DNA from: Pontederia crassipes
Taxonomy: Eukaryota; Streptophyta; Magnoliopsida; Commelinales; Pontederiaceae
Direction of reading: 5' to 3'
Length of the DNA: 64,000 nt
NCBI GenBank assembly: GCA_030549335.1
Contig: CM060184.1
Coordinates: 39,077,909 to 39,141,908 of the forward strand
Notes under the pieces: model-generated
What the model saw: the letters and a program-made list of their open reading frames with translations, nothing else
The model's database searches: none
Told to the model about the DNA's origin: nothing
Made by a program: the position numbers and the translations under genes
Shown: in pieces, positions 12,762 through 28,005 of the stretch
Position numbering within the stretch: position 1 is the first letter of the stretch
How the letters are laid out: the number at the start of each line of letters is the position of its first letter

Positions 12762-13113
12762 TAGTTGAAGATTCTTCATAATATTATGTTAAAAGTTTGA
12801 TAGATCAGTTTGTCGGAATGATAATATAAAACATAGACAATTACAAAGTTCGACAACAATGCGAGAAAGATAAAATATCTATAATAACAAAATTTGGAAT
12901 ACATGGAGTTGAAGCTTTGATAACAAAAGAATATGTTCATATATGCATTGAAAGTTATATGTTGAAGTCAGGAAAGAAAAAAAAAACAATGGGAGACTCA
13001 TTTTGTTTTTTGGGGGAACAAATGAGACTCTGTTCAGAACATATATAATTGATAACAATAAAAAAAAAGAAACTGGAATTCACTCTGATCTTCCACAAAT
13101 GCTATCCTGCAAC
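12762..13113 (+). repeat. local duplication, copy 2
   Basis: This is the second copy of the block at 5966-6287, in direct orientation about 6.8 kb away and more decayed. It includes a short extra insertion around 12990-13020. It ends at ACAAATGCTATCCTGCAA, matching the point where the CDK stop codon lies in the first copy, and no kinase sequence follows. Confidence 0.65.
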
Positions 13114-13692
13114 AAAATGCCCAGATCTTTAATTTGTTATATTAGGAAAAGATAATGAAATAATATTATCAGATCTTTAATTTGAAACACATAATTCATG
13201 AAGAGTTCCAAATCTTTTATGATTTATTGCACACACTGTTCAAGTTTGATGTTGGAAAATGTGTACCCCCAACTTATTTACTAGGCAGCCATGTTGTTGT
13301 TGACTTATACCATTGTCCGAACTTTTGTAGTCTTCCCTTTTGTTGAAACGAATGCAACTTTTATCAGTTCCGTGGATAAAATGGATTGGGGTTGGAAGAT
13401 TGGAAGTCCCCTTTTATAGTCATAAGGTCTTGTGCTACCTGTCCACTTTAATCAACCGTTGTCTTGTCTTGTTCTGCTTATTTTTTCGGCCAAAGGAATA
13501 TGTGCTTAGTAGAATCTTGAACCTCCTTTCTTTATTGCTTCCCTCTTTACTTTATACTATGGTTCAACTTTACCATCCATTCACCTTTTCAATTCAATTG
13601 CTCCCTTGTCCGCAACTATTCATAAAGTGTAAAAGGAATCCTCTTTCCTCTAGTGCAAGGAAATATGTTGAACTGATGTGAAAAAGGCATCC

Positions 13693-13748
<56 letters not shown>

Positions 13749-14167
13749 CTGATGCATTGAAACTATTTTAAGATCACCTTTACAATTTATCTTTTTTTTA
13801 TTTTTTTTCAAATTTCTAATCTAGTCGTTTCATTAATAACAACCATATACTTAAGGCCATTACTTAATAATTAATGCAGCACTTTTAAATATTATGTATC
13901 TTATATTTATCTGACACTCAAACTTCAGTTTCAAATTTCTGAAATCTAGTCAATGTTCTCAAATCTTGCCAATGTCATTTATCTTTTTTCTTAAATTTTT
14001 AGAACCTGTGTCCTTTTCTTTCTTTTGAGATAGAACACGTACACGTTGTAACGGCAGATGCAATAAGTGAATCCATCACCAGTCCTTATGCCCGCATGGT
14101 GACCTTCTGAAATTCCAACGTGTTATACGCCCATTAAAATCTCATAAACCTTTGCACTTCGTATCAC
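13114..14167. other. intergenic DNA with (TA)n tract at about 13697-13745
   Basis: A pure TA microsatellite of about 25 units lies at 13697-13745. An open frame at 13340-13681 has no recognisable similarity. The last 150 bases may contain the decayed intron or first exon of the acyltransferase pseudogene that follows, but I could not align it. Confidence 0.4.
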
Positions 14168-14651
14168 GCAGACTGCTTTTGCAGAGGTTTTATCTTGGGC
14201 ATTCGTCTGAAGCACATTATGTCCGACGTGCCAGGTCTTTTTCAGTTCATGAACGCCGTCGCCGAGCTCGCTCCCGGCGCCACTGCCCCGTCAGTGCCAC
14301 AGCTGTGGGCGCGCAAGGTCTTGGAGACCCGCAACCCTCCCCGGGTCACCTGCGTCCACCGCGAGTGAGAGGACGTACCTGACATCAAGGGAACCATCAT
14401 CCCCCTCGAAGACATGGTCCACAGGTCCTTCTTCGGTGTTGCCGAGATCGCGGCCTTCAGGAAGCGCATGCTAGCCTGCCTGCGTAAGAGCTCCACCTTC
14501 GAGATCCAGCAGGCGTGCATCCGGAAGTGTCGGACTATCACCATCAGCCCCGAGGAGGAGGTCCGCATGATCTGCATTGTGAACGCACGGGGGGCAACGC
14601 CTTTGCGTTCCCAATGGCAGTCTCGACTGCCGGCAAGCTCTGTGTCATAAC
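14168..14651 (+). pseudogene. BAHD acyltransferase pseudogene, first part
   Basis: The sequence encodes the middle of a BAHD acyltransferase of the benzyl alcohol O-benzoyltransferase/HSR201 type, enzymes that transfer an acyl group from acyl-CoA to an alcohol in the cytosol. The catalytic HxxxD motif is present as HIMSD at 14213-14227. It continues as DVPGLFQFMNAVAELAPGA, VPQLWARKVLETRNPPRV, GTIIPLEDMVHRSFF and EEEVRMICIVNARG. A TGA replaces Tyr after CVHRE, and about a dozen residues expected between NARG and GNAFAFP are missing, with a frame shift there. Codon use is very GC-rich. The part upstream of the usual intron is not recognisable. An LTR element interrupts the gene after GKLC, and it resumes at 25076. 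Confidence 0.9.
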
Positions 14652-17511
<2,860 letters not shown>

Positions 17512-17530
17512 TTGCTACCCCCTTAAAAAG
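17512..17530 (-). other. polypurine tract of the chromovirus
   Basis: On the minus strand the sequence AAGGGGGTAG lies directly before the 3' LTR start TGTAATGC. This is the usual position for the plus-strand primer. Confidence 0.75.
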
Positions 17531-17590
17531 AAATTCGTCCACGAATTTAGAATAAAGTTAGGGCTTACCGAATAGTCTGGAAAATTTCTC

Positions 17591-18950
17591 TCACATTTCT
17601 GACTCTAATTCCCACGTGGCCTCTTTGCCTTGATGGTGCTTCCACGCCACCTTGACCGACGTCACTGTCTTCTTGTCCTTCTGGACCTCTTGGCGTTCCA
17701 ATATCTCTGTGGGCTGCTCCTCGTATGTTAAATCCTCCTTGAGGTTCGGCTCCTCAATTTGGATGACGTTGGCGTAGTCATGTTTGTATTTTCGGAGCAG
17801 CGAGACGTGGAAGACGTTATGCACTCTAGCGTATGCCGGGGGTAACGCCAACCTGCATGCGGAGTCACCAACCATATCCAAAATTTCAAAGGGACCCACG
17901 TACCTTGGGCTCAATTTCCCTTTCTTGCTAAATCTCATTACGCCCTTGGTTGGTGAGACTTTGAGCAAGACTTGTTCACCGGCCTTGAACGTGTGCTCTC
18001 GTCTTTTCTTATCGGCGTAGGCCTTCTGTCGGTCTTGAGCAGACTTCATCCTTTTTCTTTATGAGCTCAATTCGATTAGTGTACTCTTGTGTCTGCTTGC
18101 GAAGCTCAGTACTCAATAGCTTTCTTTCGCCGACTTCTCCCCAACATGCTGGGGAATGATATGGTCTGCCGTACAGAGCTTCAAATGGGGACATCTCTAT
18201 GCTTGCATGATAACTGTTATTATATGCGAACTCGATAAGTGGTAGATGATTGTCCCAATTACCATGCCAGTCAAAGGCACATGCTCGAAGCATTTCTTCC
18301 ACTGTTTGGATAGTTCGTTCTGATTGGCCATCCATCTGCGGGTGGAACGCCGTGCTATAACATAGCCTCATGCCAAAAGCATTCTGTAAACTTTTCCAAA
18401 ATCTGGCGGTGAACCTTGGATCTCGATCGGGCACGATGACAGAGGGGATTCCAAGGAGTCTGACTATCTCTTGCACATACAGATCCATCAGACTATCTAA
18501 TGACTGTTTCACTTTGATGGGTAGGAAGTGAGCCGATTTGGTGAGTCGATCCACCACTACCCAAATAGCGTCGTGTCCCTTCTGAGTTCGAGGGAGGCCT
18601 GTGATGAAATCCATAGTGATTTCCTCCCACTTCCATTGCGGTATTCCGAGGCTCTTAAGCGTACCATGAGGCTTTTGATGCTCTATCTTCACCTGCTGGC
18701 AAACTATACACTTAGACATGTACTCTGCTATTTCTTTCTTCATATCTGGCCACCAAAAGCTTCTCTGCACATCCTTGTACATCTTCGTGCTTCCAGGATG
18801 GATTGCGAATTCGGACTTGTGGCATTCGTCCAAAACTTCCCGTCTCAAAGCTGAGTTGTTGGGTACCCATAATCGTTCTCGATACCGAATGCCTCCATCT
18901 GACGAGACTTTGAAATCGTTTCCTTCCATACTTGTCTTGATCATCATGGT
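17591..18950 (-). pseudogene. chromovirus integrase and C-terminal module
   Basis: The zinc domain reads [18 protein letters not shown] with CIVCQQVK. The DDE core includes [19 protein letters not shown] and [13 protein letters not shown]. The C-terminal part ends with [18 protein letters not shown], which resembles a plant chromovirus chromodomain. Part of the fossil element. Confidence 0.88.
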
Positions 18951-19099
18951 CTGGTAGTCAGAGTGTTCGACTTGCGCTGCGATGATTCTTCCAATAAGGT
19001 CTGGCTCGATCCGCTGGATCATCATGAGCGAGCCATTAGATGTTATCTGTGGAGTCCACTTGAAGAGTTCCTCCATCATCTCGTATTGTCGGAGGCGCA

Positions 19100-19600
19100 T
19101 GAAGGCCACTGAGCCTTCCCATTTCCGACTAAGGGCATCGGCTACTGAGTTCGCCTGCCCTGGATGATAGTTGATGGCGAATTCGTAGTCCTTCAGGAAC
19201 TTCATCCATCGCCTCTGACGCATGTTCAAGTCTCTCTGAGTGAACACATACTTCAAGCTTTTGTGATCCGTATACACTGTGAACTGTTCTCCGTACAAGT
19301 AGTGTCGCCAGAGCTTGAGAGCAAAGACTATAGCTGCTAGCTCGAGGTCATGAGTAGGATAGTTGACTTCATGTTTCTTCAATTATCGTGATGCATAAGC
19401 TACCACCTTTCCATGTTGCATTAAAACACAACCCAGCCCTGTGCCGCTAGCGTCACTGTAGATCACATACCCACCACTGCCTGAGGGTAAGGTGAGTATG
19501 AGTGCGGAAGTCAATCGTCTCTTCAGCTCCTGAAAGCTTTCTTCGCACTTTGTGGACCAAATAAACTTTTCGCCTTTTCTGGTGAGCTTGGTCAATGGTA
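19100..19600 (-). pseudogene. chromovirus RNase H region
   Basis: The words [35 protein letters not shown] and [12 protein letters not shown] are the usual RNase H signature of Ty3 elements, directly after the reverse transcriptase. Part of the fossil element. Confidence 0.85.
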
Positions 19601-20480
19601 GTGCCAGTCTGGAGAAATCTTTGATGAATCTTCTATAATATCCTGCTAGTCCGAGGAAGCTTCTGATCTCCGAGACATTCTTTGGCTGAGTCCAATTTGA
19701 CACTGCCTCGACTTTAGCCGGGTCCACTGATATTCCATCTTTGGAAACGATGTGCCCAAGGAACATCATCACATCATTTGGTCCATCCAAAATTCACATT
19801 TGGAAAATTTTGCATGCAACTTTTTGGCTCTCAACATTTCCAAAATAATCCTCAGGTGCTCCTTGTGTTGTTCTATGCTGGGAGAATAGATGAGAATATC
19901 ATCCACGAAGACGATCACGAACTTGTCGAGATGTTCGTTGAACATTCGGTTCATCAAGTCCATAAATGCTGCAGGAGCATTAGTCAATCCAAATGGCATG
20001 ACAAGAAATTCGTAATGTCCATACCGTGACCTAAAGGCCGTTTTCGGGATATCTTCCTCTGCTACCCTGAGTTGATGGTAGCCGCTCCGCAGATCAATTT
20101 TGGAGAACACTTTAGCATTGGCGAGCTGATCGAATAAGTCGTCAATGCGAGGAAGGGGGTACTTGTTCTTTACCATGACCTTATTGAGCATCCGGTAATC
20201 TATGCATAGCCTCATTGATCCGTCCTTCTTCTTGACGAACATGACTGGAGCGCCCCATGGTGAGACTTGGGCCTGATGAATCCCTTATCTAGTAACTCTT
20301 GAATCTGAATTTTTAGCTCCTTCATTTCCGCTGGGGCCATGCGATACGGAGCTTTAGAAATTGGTGCTGTGCCTGGTACTAGCTCAATGTGGAAGTCGAT
20401 GTCTCTCTTCGGCGGTAGACCACTGACATCTTCAGGGAACACGTCCAGAAACTCCTTTACGACGTCTATGTCTTGAGAGG
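19600..20480 (-). pseudogene. chromovirus reverse transcriptase region
   Basis: Typical Ty3 reverse transcriptase words are present: [46 protein letters not shown] and the catalytic FVDDILIYS near 19890-19910. Part of the fossil element. Confidence 0.9.
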
Positions 20481-21243
20481 TTTTGGTAGGAGCTTCCACC
20501 TTGGTCACACTTGCCAGAAATTCTCTGCAACCTTGCTTGAGCAGTTTCTGAGCTTTCATTGCTGACACTATGATTTTGGGTTCCTTCCGGTGTATACCTC
20601 TGACTGTGACCTTCTCCTTAATGTTTACTCCAATCACCACCTTCTTCTGCTTGCACATGATGGTAGCGTCATGGCGAGCTAGCCAGTCCATGCCCAATAT
20701 GACGTCATAATCCCTCATGGGTATTATGATTAAGTTAGCAGGAAAATTCTTTTTATCAATTTCTACTGATACCTCAGCTAAGTATCTAGTAGTCCGTAAT
20801 GTTCCTTGTGGAGTAAGAATAGTCATGTTAGGTTCTAGATTCATAGGAGATAACCCCAAAGTGATAGCACACTCTTCTGATATGAAAGAATGAGTGGCTC
20901 CAGAATCAAATAAAATAGTAGTAGGTAGCTTGGCAATACAAAGCGTACCTTGAATGACATCAGCGTCATTCTGCTGAGTGTCCTCTTCCAGGTTGAAGAG
21001 TCGTCCTTGCACCAGAGGCTTGCGCTGTGGACACTCCTGGGAAAAGTGGCCCATCGTGCCACAATGATAGCAGGCGCCGGTATTCATGCGGCACACTCCA
21101 GCACGAGTCCTGCCACAAGTGTTGCACAAGACCTTCTCACCTGGTGCTGGTTGAGCCTGGGGAGCTCTGGGTTGTTGAGGCCTTTGTTGTGCCGGTCGTC
21201 TTGTCGACTGTTGGGGTTGCCTCTGCTGAGATTGCTGCTGCAC
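20480..21243 (-). pseudogene. chromovirus zinc knuckle and aspartic protease region
   Basis: The CCHC knuckle reads CYHCGTMGHFSQEC near 21030-21072, and the protease active site reads FDSGATHSF near 20883-20910, followed by VILGMDWL. These bind RNA and cut the polyprotein in active relatives. Part of the fossil element. Confidence 0.9.
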
Positions 21244-21249
21244 TGGAGC

Positions 21250-22075
21250 TTACTGAGGCTGACGAAGTGGTGGTAGAGGTGGTCGAGGCTGCTGCTCATA
21301 ATGATGCCGTTCAGTTTGTTGTGGGGCAGGGTACGGTCGAGGACGGTTATCCCGTCGCTGGTCTCGTCGTTGGTGGTGATTGTTCCTCCTGAATTGTTGG
21401 GGTTGGGACCCTTGTCCCACTTCTTGTTGCCCTCTTCTGGCATGTTGCAGCGCTTGCTGATCTCTTTCCATCAGAGTGGCCAGTTGGACTGCATCTGCAA
21501 AAGTTTTACAGTTGCCGGGTAGGGTTTGAGCTCTCAAACCCGGACGCAATCCATCAACAAAAGTTTTGGCCTTTTCTAGCTCGTCCATGGGTAGCTTTGT
21601 GTACTTCTGAAGACTGAAAAACTTGGCTTGGTACTGGGCCACCGTCATTGCCCCTTGGGTCAAGCTGAGGAACTCTTGTTGCTTCAACCGCTTCTGGAAG
21701 GCAGGGAAGAAGCGGACTTCGAACAATCGTCGGAAGTCGGCCCATGAAACCACCTTGATGCCTGTGAATTCGGTCGCCTTGGTCACCTTCCACCAATCTT
21801 TTGTAGCCTTGGTGAGGGTGTCGGCAGCGAATATCACTCGTTTGTGCTCTGGGCAGTCTAGGAGTTCGAACTTATCCTCCATAGTGCCAATCCACTCTTC
21901 TGCCACTGCTATGTCTCCTTCGCCGTTATAAGTAGGCGGCTTCAACCTCCAAAACTCTGTATGGTGCACTGGGGAGGCGGTTGTCGTTCTTGACGTTCTG
22001 GTTGAGGTGGAGGATTCTGAATTCCCTCATCGTTGGGGTTCTCAACCTCATCATTCAAGACGTGGGGAGGCATCT
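21250..22075 (-). pseudogene. chromovirus gag region
   Basis: The region has the words LKPPTYNGEGDIAVAEEWI and the capsid-like FFPAFQKRLKQQEFLSLTQG that are typical of gag in Tekay/Del-type plant elements. A glutamine- and arginine-rich tail leads to the zinc knuckle. Part of the fossil element at 14652-25069. Confidence 0.85.
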
Positions 22076-22296
22076 ATAAGGATAATATGACTGAATAAAT
22101 AAAAATCTCTTATAAAGAATTTATTTGGTACTTACTTGAGGAGTGGAGTTGCAGTTGCTCAGGAGGCTTGCACATGACTTTGCTCTGACTATGAGACCAA
22201 TGAACAATGAGGATAATGCAATGACTTATACTCTGTTATGAATGACAATGACACTGGTCTATACTCTACTATGAATAATGGGAGCTAAGAACTTAC

Positions 22297-22308
22297 GCTC
22301 TGATACCA
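22297..22308 (-). other. primer-binding site of the chromovirus
   Basis: On the minus strand it reads TGGTATCAGAGC, complementary to the 3' end of the initiator methionine tRNA. It lies three bases inside the 5' LTR, as usual for Ty3/gypsy chromoviruses. Confidence 0.9.
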
Positions 22309-22311
22309 AAT

Positions 22312-23886
22312 TGTAACGCCCCCAAAATCCGCCCTTCCGCCACGCTGGCGGTCAGACTGACTCTGGGAGCGCTACTCACTGCCTATGACTACTTTGACTT
22401 TGACTGGTCAACAACGGACCCACATGGCAAAAAAAATGATAAAGAATAATAATGATATAAAATGCGAAAGAATTATCATTACGAAACAACAAATGCCAAA
22501 AGTGATGAGATAATTCAAAAGAAATAGGGAACTAAGAATAGTTCAAAAGGGTTATGAGAATATCAACAAAAGCAAGGCTAAAAGGGAAATTCAAGGGTTT
22601 CATATTTACAATGTTTGATAATTCAATGCAGAATATAAATGGCGGAAAGCTGTAGTAATATTGCAAGTCATGTGCTGCCACCCTGAAGCTCTGCATTATC
22701 CATCTCCTCCCTAAGCAGGGTTCTCACCTGCAAAATCCCAAAGCAGGGGCATGGAATGCCCGTGAGCTAACGCCCAGTACTCATAGAATCATAGACGATG
22801 AAATGATAATCAATGATCAAATATTGTGTTCATTACTTTAACAATGTTCTATACAATGCTATGCTCTGTGATTCATTACTATGCTCTGATGTTCATTGCT
22901 TTGCTCTACTGACACTTATCATGCTCTGTTGTTCATTACCATGCTCTGTTATACTTTGTGTGGAACTACGTATTTTACAATACTATATGATCCTTGATGT
23001 TCGTTGTCCTATGTGAACTCAACTTTAGTTAATTGGGAAGCTAGATGTGTCTCTGTCTTGAATATTGCCAGGGTGCCCATAACAGGGAAGGTGTACACGT
23101 TGGCACAACCTTTTCGAAATGCAGGTGGGAGAATGTCTACATTCCAGGAACAGTGGTCGTTACGGACCCCGTAGGTTCACTGTCTCCTCAGCTAGCTACC
23201 TGTCCCTCTGACATAACAATGAAATTCACATATGCCCTCGTGGGGAAGAGTGCGTTCCTTGCGTCACTCTTATTCGGAGCACAGGTGGGAGATGACCTGT
23301 GGTCCAGAAGCAGTGGTATTTAAACTCAGTAGATACACTGTCTCCTCAGTGCAGCTACCTGCCCCTCCAATGCATTGACCTTGACCTTGACCTTGAATAA
23401 TACATAGCTATCCCATTAATTGATCTTTGCTTTGCTTATCTTCTTTACCAATATGGATTTTAAATCATGATTCAGAGAAGGGGGTGAAGTCTGATCCCCT
23501 TCCTGCGGACGAAGGGTCCGTTACTTGTTCCACTATATGGGACATGGCCTACAGCGAACCAGTCGAATGTGGGGCCCAATTAGGAAAACATCAAAGTGCA
23601 GACGATTGAGGTGCGTCGATCTGCCCGACATGACTCGGGCCGGATGGGGATGACCCAGGCCGGGCACTGGTGATGTTTTACGAGATATTGATATCACTTA
23701 AATATTTATTGCGATAAATAAAACTAACATTTGATGTAGCAGTTTCATGGATCTATTGGTGTCGGCCGAGCATGCTTCATGATATAACGATATAACAGAC
23801 TCAATACAACTAATGATTACATACTACTTAATAATAATAATACTCATGTATTATTACTGTACCGTAAATCTTGTGCGTGTCCAATT

Positions 23887-23923
<37 letters not shown>

Positions 23924-24264
23924 AACAAGGTAGGTGGATGTGACGAAAGGCGAGGGTGACTGTAAACATTAATAAGTAATAAAGGATATTTGAATTCACT
24001 CTAATCTTAAACATGCAGCATGTCCGAAGGCATTAATATTGCTATGCATTTAATATTGTGGCTATGTGCATATATTAGATGTAATGCCAGCATCTGCATG
24101 TGAGTTTAAGAATGCCACATGGAAAATCATGCAAAGCTATAAACTTACACATCAATTTTGTCCACTTCTTCCCTACAGTGTAATCATTAACGTTGGATAA
24201 TATTATAATCAACTCATGCACTCCAATGTCATCAGCACTCTACCGAGAGCAACAAATCTACCTA

Positions 24265-24325
<61 letters not shown>

Positions 24326-25069
24326 TACATCGATTTACCTCTTAGCAATATTCTAATCCCAAATACAAACGTGTGTGCCATATTCAAGAATTATGGTCGA
24401 CATTATATTCGGGTAAAGCAATATAAGTTAATAAAATTTTACATGTTTATGTGTGGTGTTCAGTTCGGCCGCATCCATTAACATACGTTAAATAATATGC
24501 AAACGGCATTACACTCATAGTATGAATTAAAATAAGTCTTTATATTTCGGAATTAATAATATAACATAAAGGATAATAACACAATAATACAGAAAGAGCA
24601 ATATATAATGTTAAACGATAAAACGAAGTTGAATCGAATTTCATGATAATTGATCTACATTTCTTCATCTAGAAATTTTATACGTCTACGGTACCTCTTT
24701 TGATCGTCCTACGTTTGCTCGTGTGCTTTATGGTTCTTGCGCTGATCACTATTCGTCTGTCGGTCGTAGTTCGTCGGAGACGGAGGAGAAGAAGAGAAGA
24801 TGGAGGCAGTCGCTTGAAAAGTCCAAAGGGGTGAATGTCCATGACCTTCTCCCTTTTATAATTACTGCTGCTTCTCTTCTACTGTGAAGGAGACGTGAGA
24901 GAAGAGGTGAAGGAAGAGTGAGGAAAGAGTGGGAGAGATGGTCTCGTGGGAAGTGGGAGAGAATAGGGGAGAGAAGTGGGGAGGGGAGAATGACCGTTTC
25001 TCACATTCTCCATTTTTTTTTTTTGCATTTTGAATTTTAAATAAAAGGAGTAAATGACCGGACATTACA
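22312..25069 (-). repeat. LTR of the chromovirus (5' LTR in element orientation)
   Basis: The 2758-bp partner of 14652-17511. It is nearly identical, including the same TA tract (near 23888-23922), a shorter AAT tract (24264-24325) and the same GA-rich block near 24780-25000. It should have carried the element promoter on the minus strand. Confidence 0.95.
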
Positions 25070-25335
25070 ATAACCCACTCGGATACGCGCTAGGGCTCCT
25101 CAAGAAGACCAAGTCGGATGTGACAGACGAGTACATGCGGTCGCTGGCAGACTTGATGGCGATCAAGGGTCGTCCCCACTTCATGATGGTGCGGTCGTAC
25201 CTAGTGTCACCTGCGCCAAGTTCACAGACGTCGACTTCATATGGGGGAAGGCCGTGTCTGGCGGTCCGGCGAAGGGCGGCATAGGCGCCATCCCGGGCAT
25301 GGCCAGCTTCTACATCCCCTTCAGGATTAGGAATC
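25070..25335 (+). pseudogene. BAHD acyltransferase pseudogene, second part
   Basis: This is the continuation of the gene interrupted at 14651. It encodes NPLGYALGLLKKTKSDVTDE, YMRSLADLMAIKGRPHF, RSYLVS and, after a small deletion that shifts the frame, KFTDVDFIWGKAVSGGPAKG and IPGMASFYIPFR. The structural DFGWG motif of BAHD enzymes has become DFIWG (25233-25247). The C-terminal tail past FYIPFR is lost or unrecognisable. Positions 25070-25074 (ATAAC) duplicate 14647-14651 and are the target duplication of the inserted LTR element. Together the two parts cover about 250 residues of a family usually near 460. Confidence 0.9.
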
Positions 25336-26173
25336 CGTCCATACCAATATAAAAACACAACCTGTAGGATAAATTCTTTTTTGTTTACCTATTTCTCCTG
25401 CCCGGCTCCAGCAGGGTCAAGCTCAAAGTTTTTTTCCTTTCATCACTCTCATCTTTGTGCGATGCTTATTTAAATTAATAATTTTCTTCTCTTGATCATG
25501 GTTTATCAGATCGGGACAATAATCGTCCTCCTGCTTGCTGAGATAGCCGTCCCCACTGTGGCAAGGTTCTGCCTTCCGTTCCTGCTGCTTCCATGTACTT
25601 GCACCCTACTCGTATTCTCACCGTTTACCTCTTTTTCTCCTCTTTTGCATGAACTGATGGCATGCGGCGATGTATATTTCAGATTTTGTATATTTTTTAT
25701 TTTACAATTTTTTCCGTTGTCTTTTTAATTAGGAAACTTTTTGATGATTTAATTGAAATCCACTATATGCAATCTTTTGTCTTGCTTAGGAATTGCAACA
25801 CTTAATAGTTCTAGGATTTGGCACGTGATATATAAGATCAATTCACAAACATTTTCATCATCCAGAAGGGCATGCCCATACTACAACTGTTCTACCAACG
25901 TGAAGAAGCTCTGGGAACAGCCATGCTTCCTCAAAGGCATCCCCATATATACTACACCTATTTACCAATGTAATCTCTTAATATGGGTAACCTGCCAATA
26001 AAGATACAAAATTGGCATGACCAGCATATATCATTCGCTACGCGAACTCTCTTGGCAATGCAATTCTTCTTGGTGTTTTTCGTTGCAAGTTTTGCCTACT
26101 ATGCATTGCATGACATGGTTCTCATTCTCAATGTAGCAGCTGGATTTATGTGTTTATCTATATCATAGTGCCC
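25336..26173. other. downstream flank of the BAHD pseudogene, nothing recognised
   Basis: The sequence contains short open frames (for example 25492-25728 and 25753-26001) with no recognisable domain. It may include the decayed 3' end of the acyltransferase gene, but no alignment beyond FYIPFR was possible. Confidence 0.35.
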
Positions 26174-26486
26174 CACTACAAGAAAAATAGCTTTTTTCCA
26201 CGATTACAATCATGGGAAAATATCGAAAAATCGTCAGAAACATCAGTGGAAAGCACTACAAGAAAAATTTCCTATGACTCTAGCCGTGGAAAGGTTCCGA
26301 CGGCTTAGGCCATGGGAAGCACTTTCCTTCTCACGGCTTTAACCATCGAAATGATTATTTCTTTTTAAAAAAAACCGTCCCGCGGTTGGAACGGCCGTCC
26401 GCCCGGCCATTCCGATATGCAACAAGCGCATCTCCGATATGCAGCCCGTGGGCTTTCTCTGGCTGAAGAACTCCGTTGAGCGGCCG
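26174..26486 (+). mobile_element. CACTA-type element ends, two in direct orientation
   Basis: CACTACAAGAAAAAT occurs at 26174 and again at 26254. This is the typical terminus of plant CACTA (En/Spm) DNA transposons. After the second one there are short inverted words around CGTGGAAAGG and CCACGG typical of subterminal regions. No matching opposite end was found nearby, so these are one-sided or nested remnants without a transposase. Confidence 0.55.
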
Positions 26487-26490
26487 GATC

Positions 26491-26969
26491 TGATGGGAAA
26501 ATCCGAGAACAAGGAGAGAAGATCGCAGAGAGATTGCAGAAAAATAGAGGAGACACACGAATTTACCCAGGTTCACCCTTGAGATGAGGGCTACGTCCTG
26601 CAAAGAGGTTCCACTATATCGTTTAGGTTTACAGCCGCCGCCACAAATTACATCAGAAATTAGGCTATTAATAGCCTCTCCAAACCGGGTTTAAAACCCA
26701 AACAAACAGAGAAAAAACCTAATCCGAACCACACGGGCTGGCTAAACAAAAGCCCAAAACCCGTCTAGGTTTCGGGGGCGCTGCCCCCGAACCCCCGCCC
26801 GTTCACCGGCGAGCGGGACCGCCGTCGGGGGGCGGGGCCCCCCGAACCCCCTCTTTCGTTCGTACGCCAGCAATACTGTTAATTGGGTAATACTCAGATT
26901 CCCCTAAGCTCACGTGGGCGAACCCGGTGTGAGAAACAAGGGGCCCTGAAGTATTCACCAACTCTAACA
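26491..26969. mobile_element. solo LTR, probably Ty1/copia-like
   Basis: The 479-bp segment starts TGATGGG, ends CTCTAACA and is flanked by the 5-bp duplication GGATC (26486-26490 and 26970-26974). It contains the text TTTACCCAGGTTCACC and CTACGTCC, of a kind common in copia LTRs. It shows no internal coding region, so it is the product of LTR-LTR recombination. The family assignment is tentative. Confidence 0.7.
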
Positions 26970-26974
26970 GGATC

Positions 26975-27340
26975 GGCCGTTGGGCGGCCGCCTGCAAGCA
27001 TGATGGGCTGCCGGGTGGCCAGATTCGGCCGCGACTGACCGCAGGGCCGCCAAATCGGCTGTCGGACGGCCAACTGCGGGAGGTCAGATCCGACCGCCTG
27101 CAGCTGGGTTGGCCAACGCGCTGTTGACGACGAGAGGGAGAGGGCGAGTGGGAGAGGCAGCCGCCGCTGGAGGAAGAACCAACCGCCGCCGGAGAGGAAG
27201 TCGGAGCCGGAGCCTATGCGAGTGAGAAGATGAAAGTATGGATGGCCGGATGGAACCAACCGCGGATGGAAGCATCGTTTATAACGAAGATGGAAGCGCA
27301 TCCGCCCGACGGGAAACCCGCCTGATTGCTAATTTGTTAT
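26975..27340. other. GC-rich island, possible interior of a CACTA-type element
   Basis: This GC-rich stretch has a minus-strand open frame (about 26894-27301) with serine-, arginine- and leucine-rich low-complexity translation, and no domain is recognised. It is the right-hand continuation of the GC-rich DNA into which the solo LTR inserted. Confidence 0.35.
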
Positions 27341-28005
27341 TTAAAATATATGAGAGAATTAGCACAATCCATGCACTATCCTTCCTTGCTGACCTCAAAC
27401 TTGGTCACTACGTGAAGATCCCACCTAGATGCATGTACACTGCACATGCGATGCACCTTCTCTGTACTCTTTAATAGTTGATTGCCTCTTCACTTTTCAT
27501 TATTCTATCTTTTTGTATTTTTTAAAAAATTTAAAATGTTCATAATTATTATTCCAAATTTCCAATATCATATTAACTTATTCCATCATTTAATTCTTTG
27601 AATTGCCACATTATATTCTCATTATTAAATATCATATTAATTAATTGCATCATTTAATTCTTTATATCAACACTTGATATTCTCCTTACTAATTTGTGTA
27701 TTAAAGTTTTAACATTACAAATTACATATTGACTCTTTATATTCCATTTTTTGTTTACAATGACAAATAATCATATATAACAACATTATTAATTAATGTC
27801 TATTAAATTGAACTTCATGGTTAATTTTCATAAATTATAAGATGGCACTTTATATTTTATTATAATTTTTAGTCCTAAAATATACGAATGCATCTTTATG
27901 TATATTAAATTTTTACAACATAATTAAAATTTTCACAAATTACATGTTGACTCTTTATATTCCACTCTATTTTTTATAATAATGGAAGACATAATATTAA
28001 ATAAT
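27341..28005. other. AT-rich intergenic DNA, nothing recognised
   Basis: The sequence is plain AT-rich DNA with no gene, terminal repeats or RNA gene visible. Confidence 0.5.

Noticed and set aside
26166-26178. TAGTG CCC CACTA arrangement suggesting two CACTA elements meeting at a 3-bp duplication
   Set aside because: The left part lacks the expected TTTTCTTGTAGTG terminus, so the TAGTG is probably chance.
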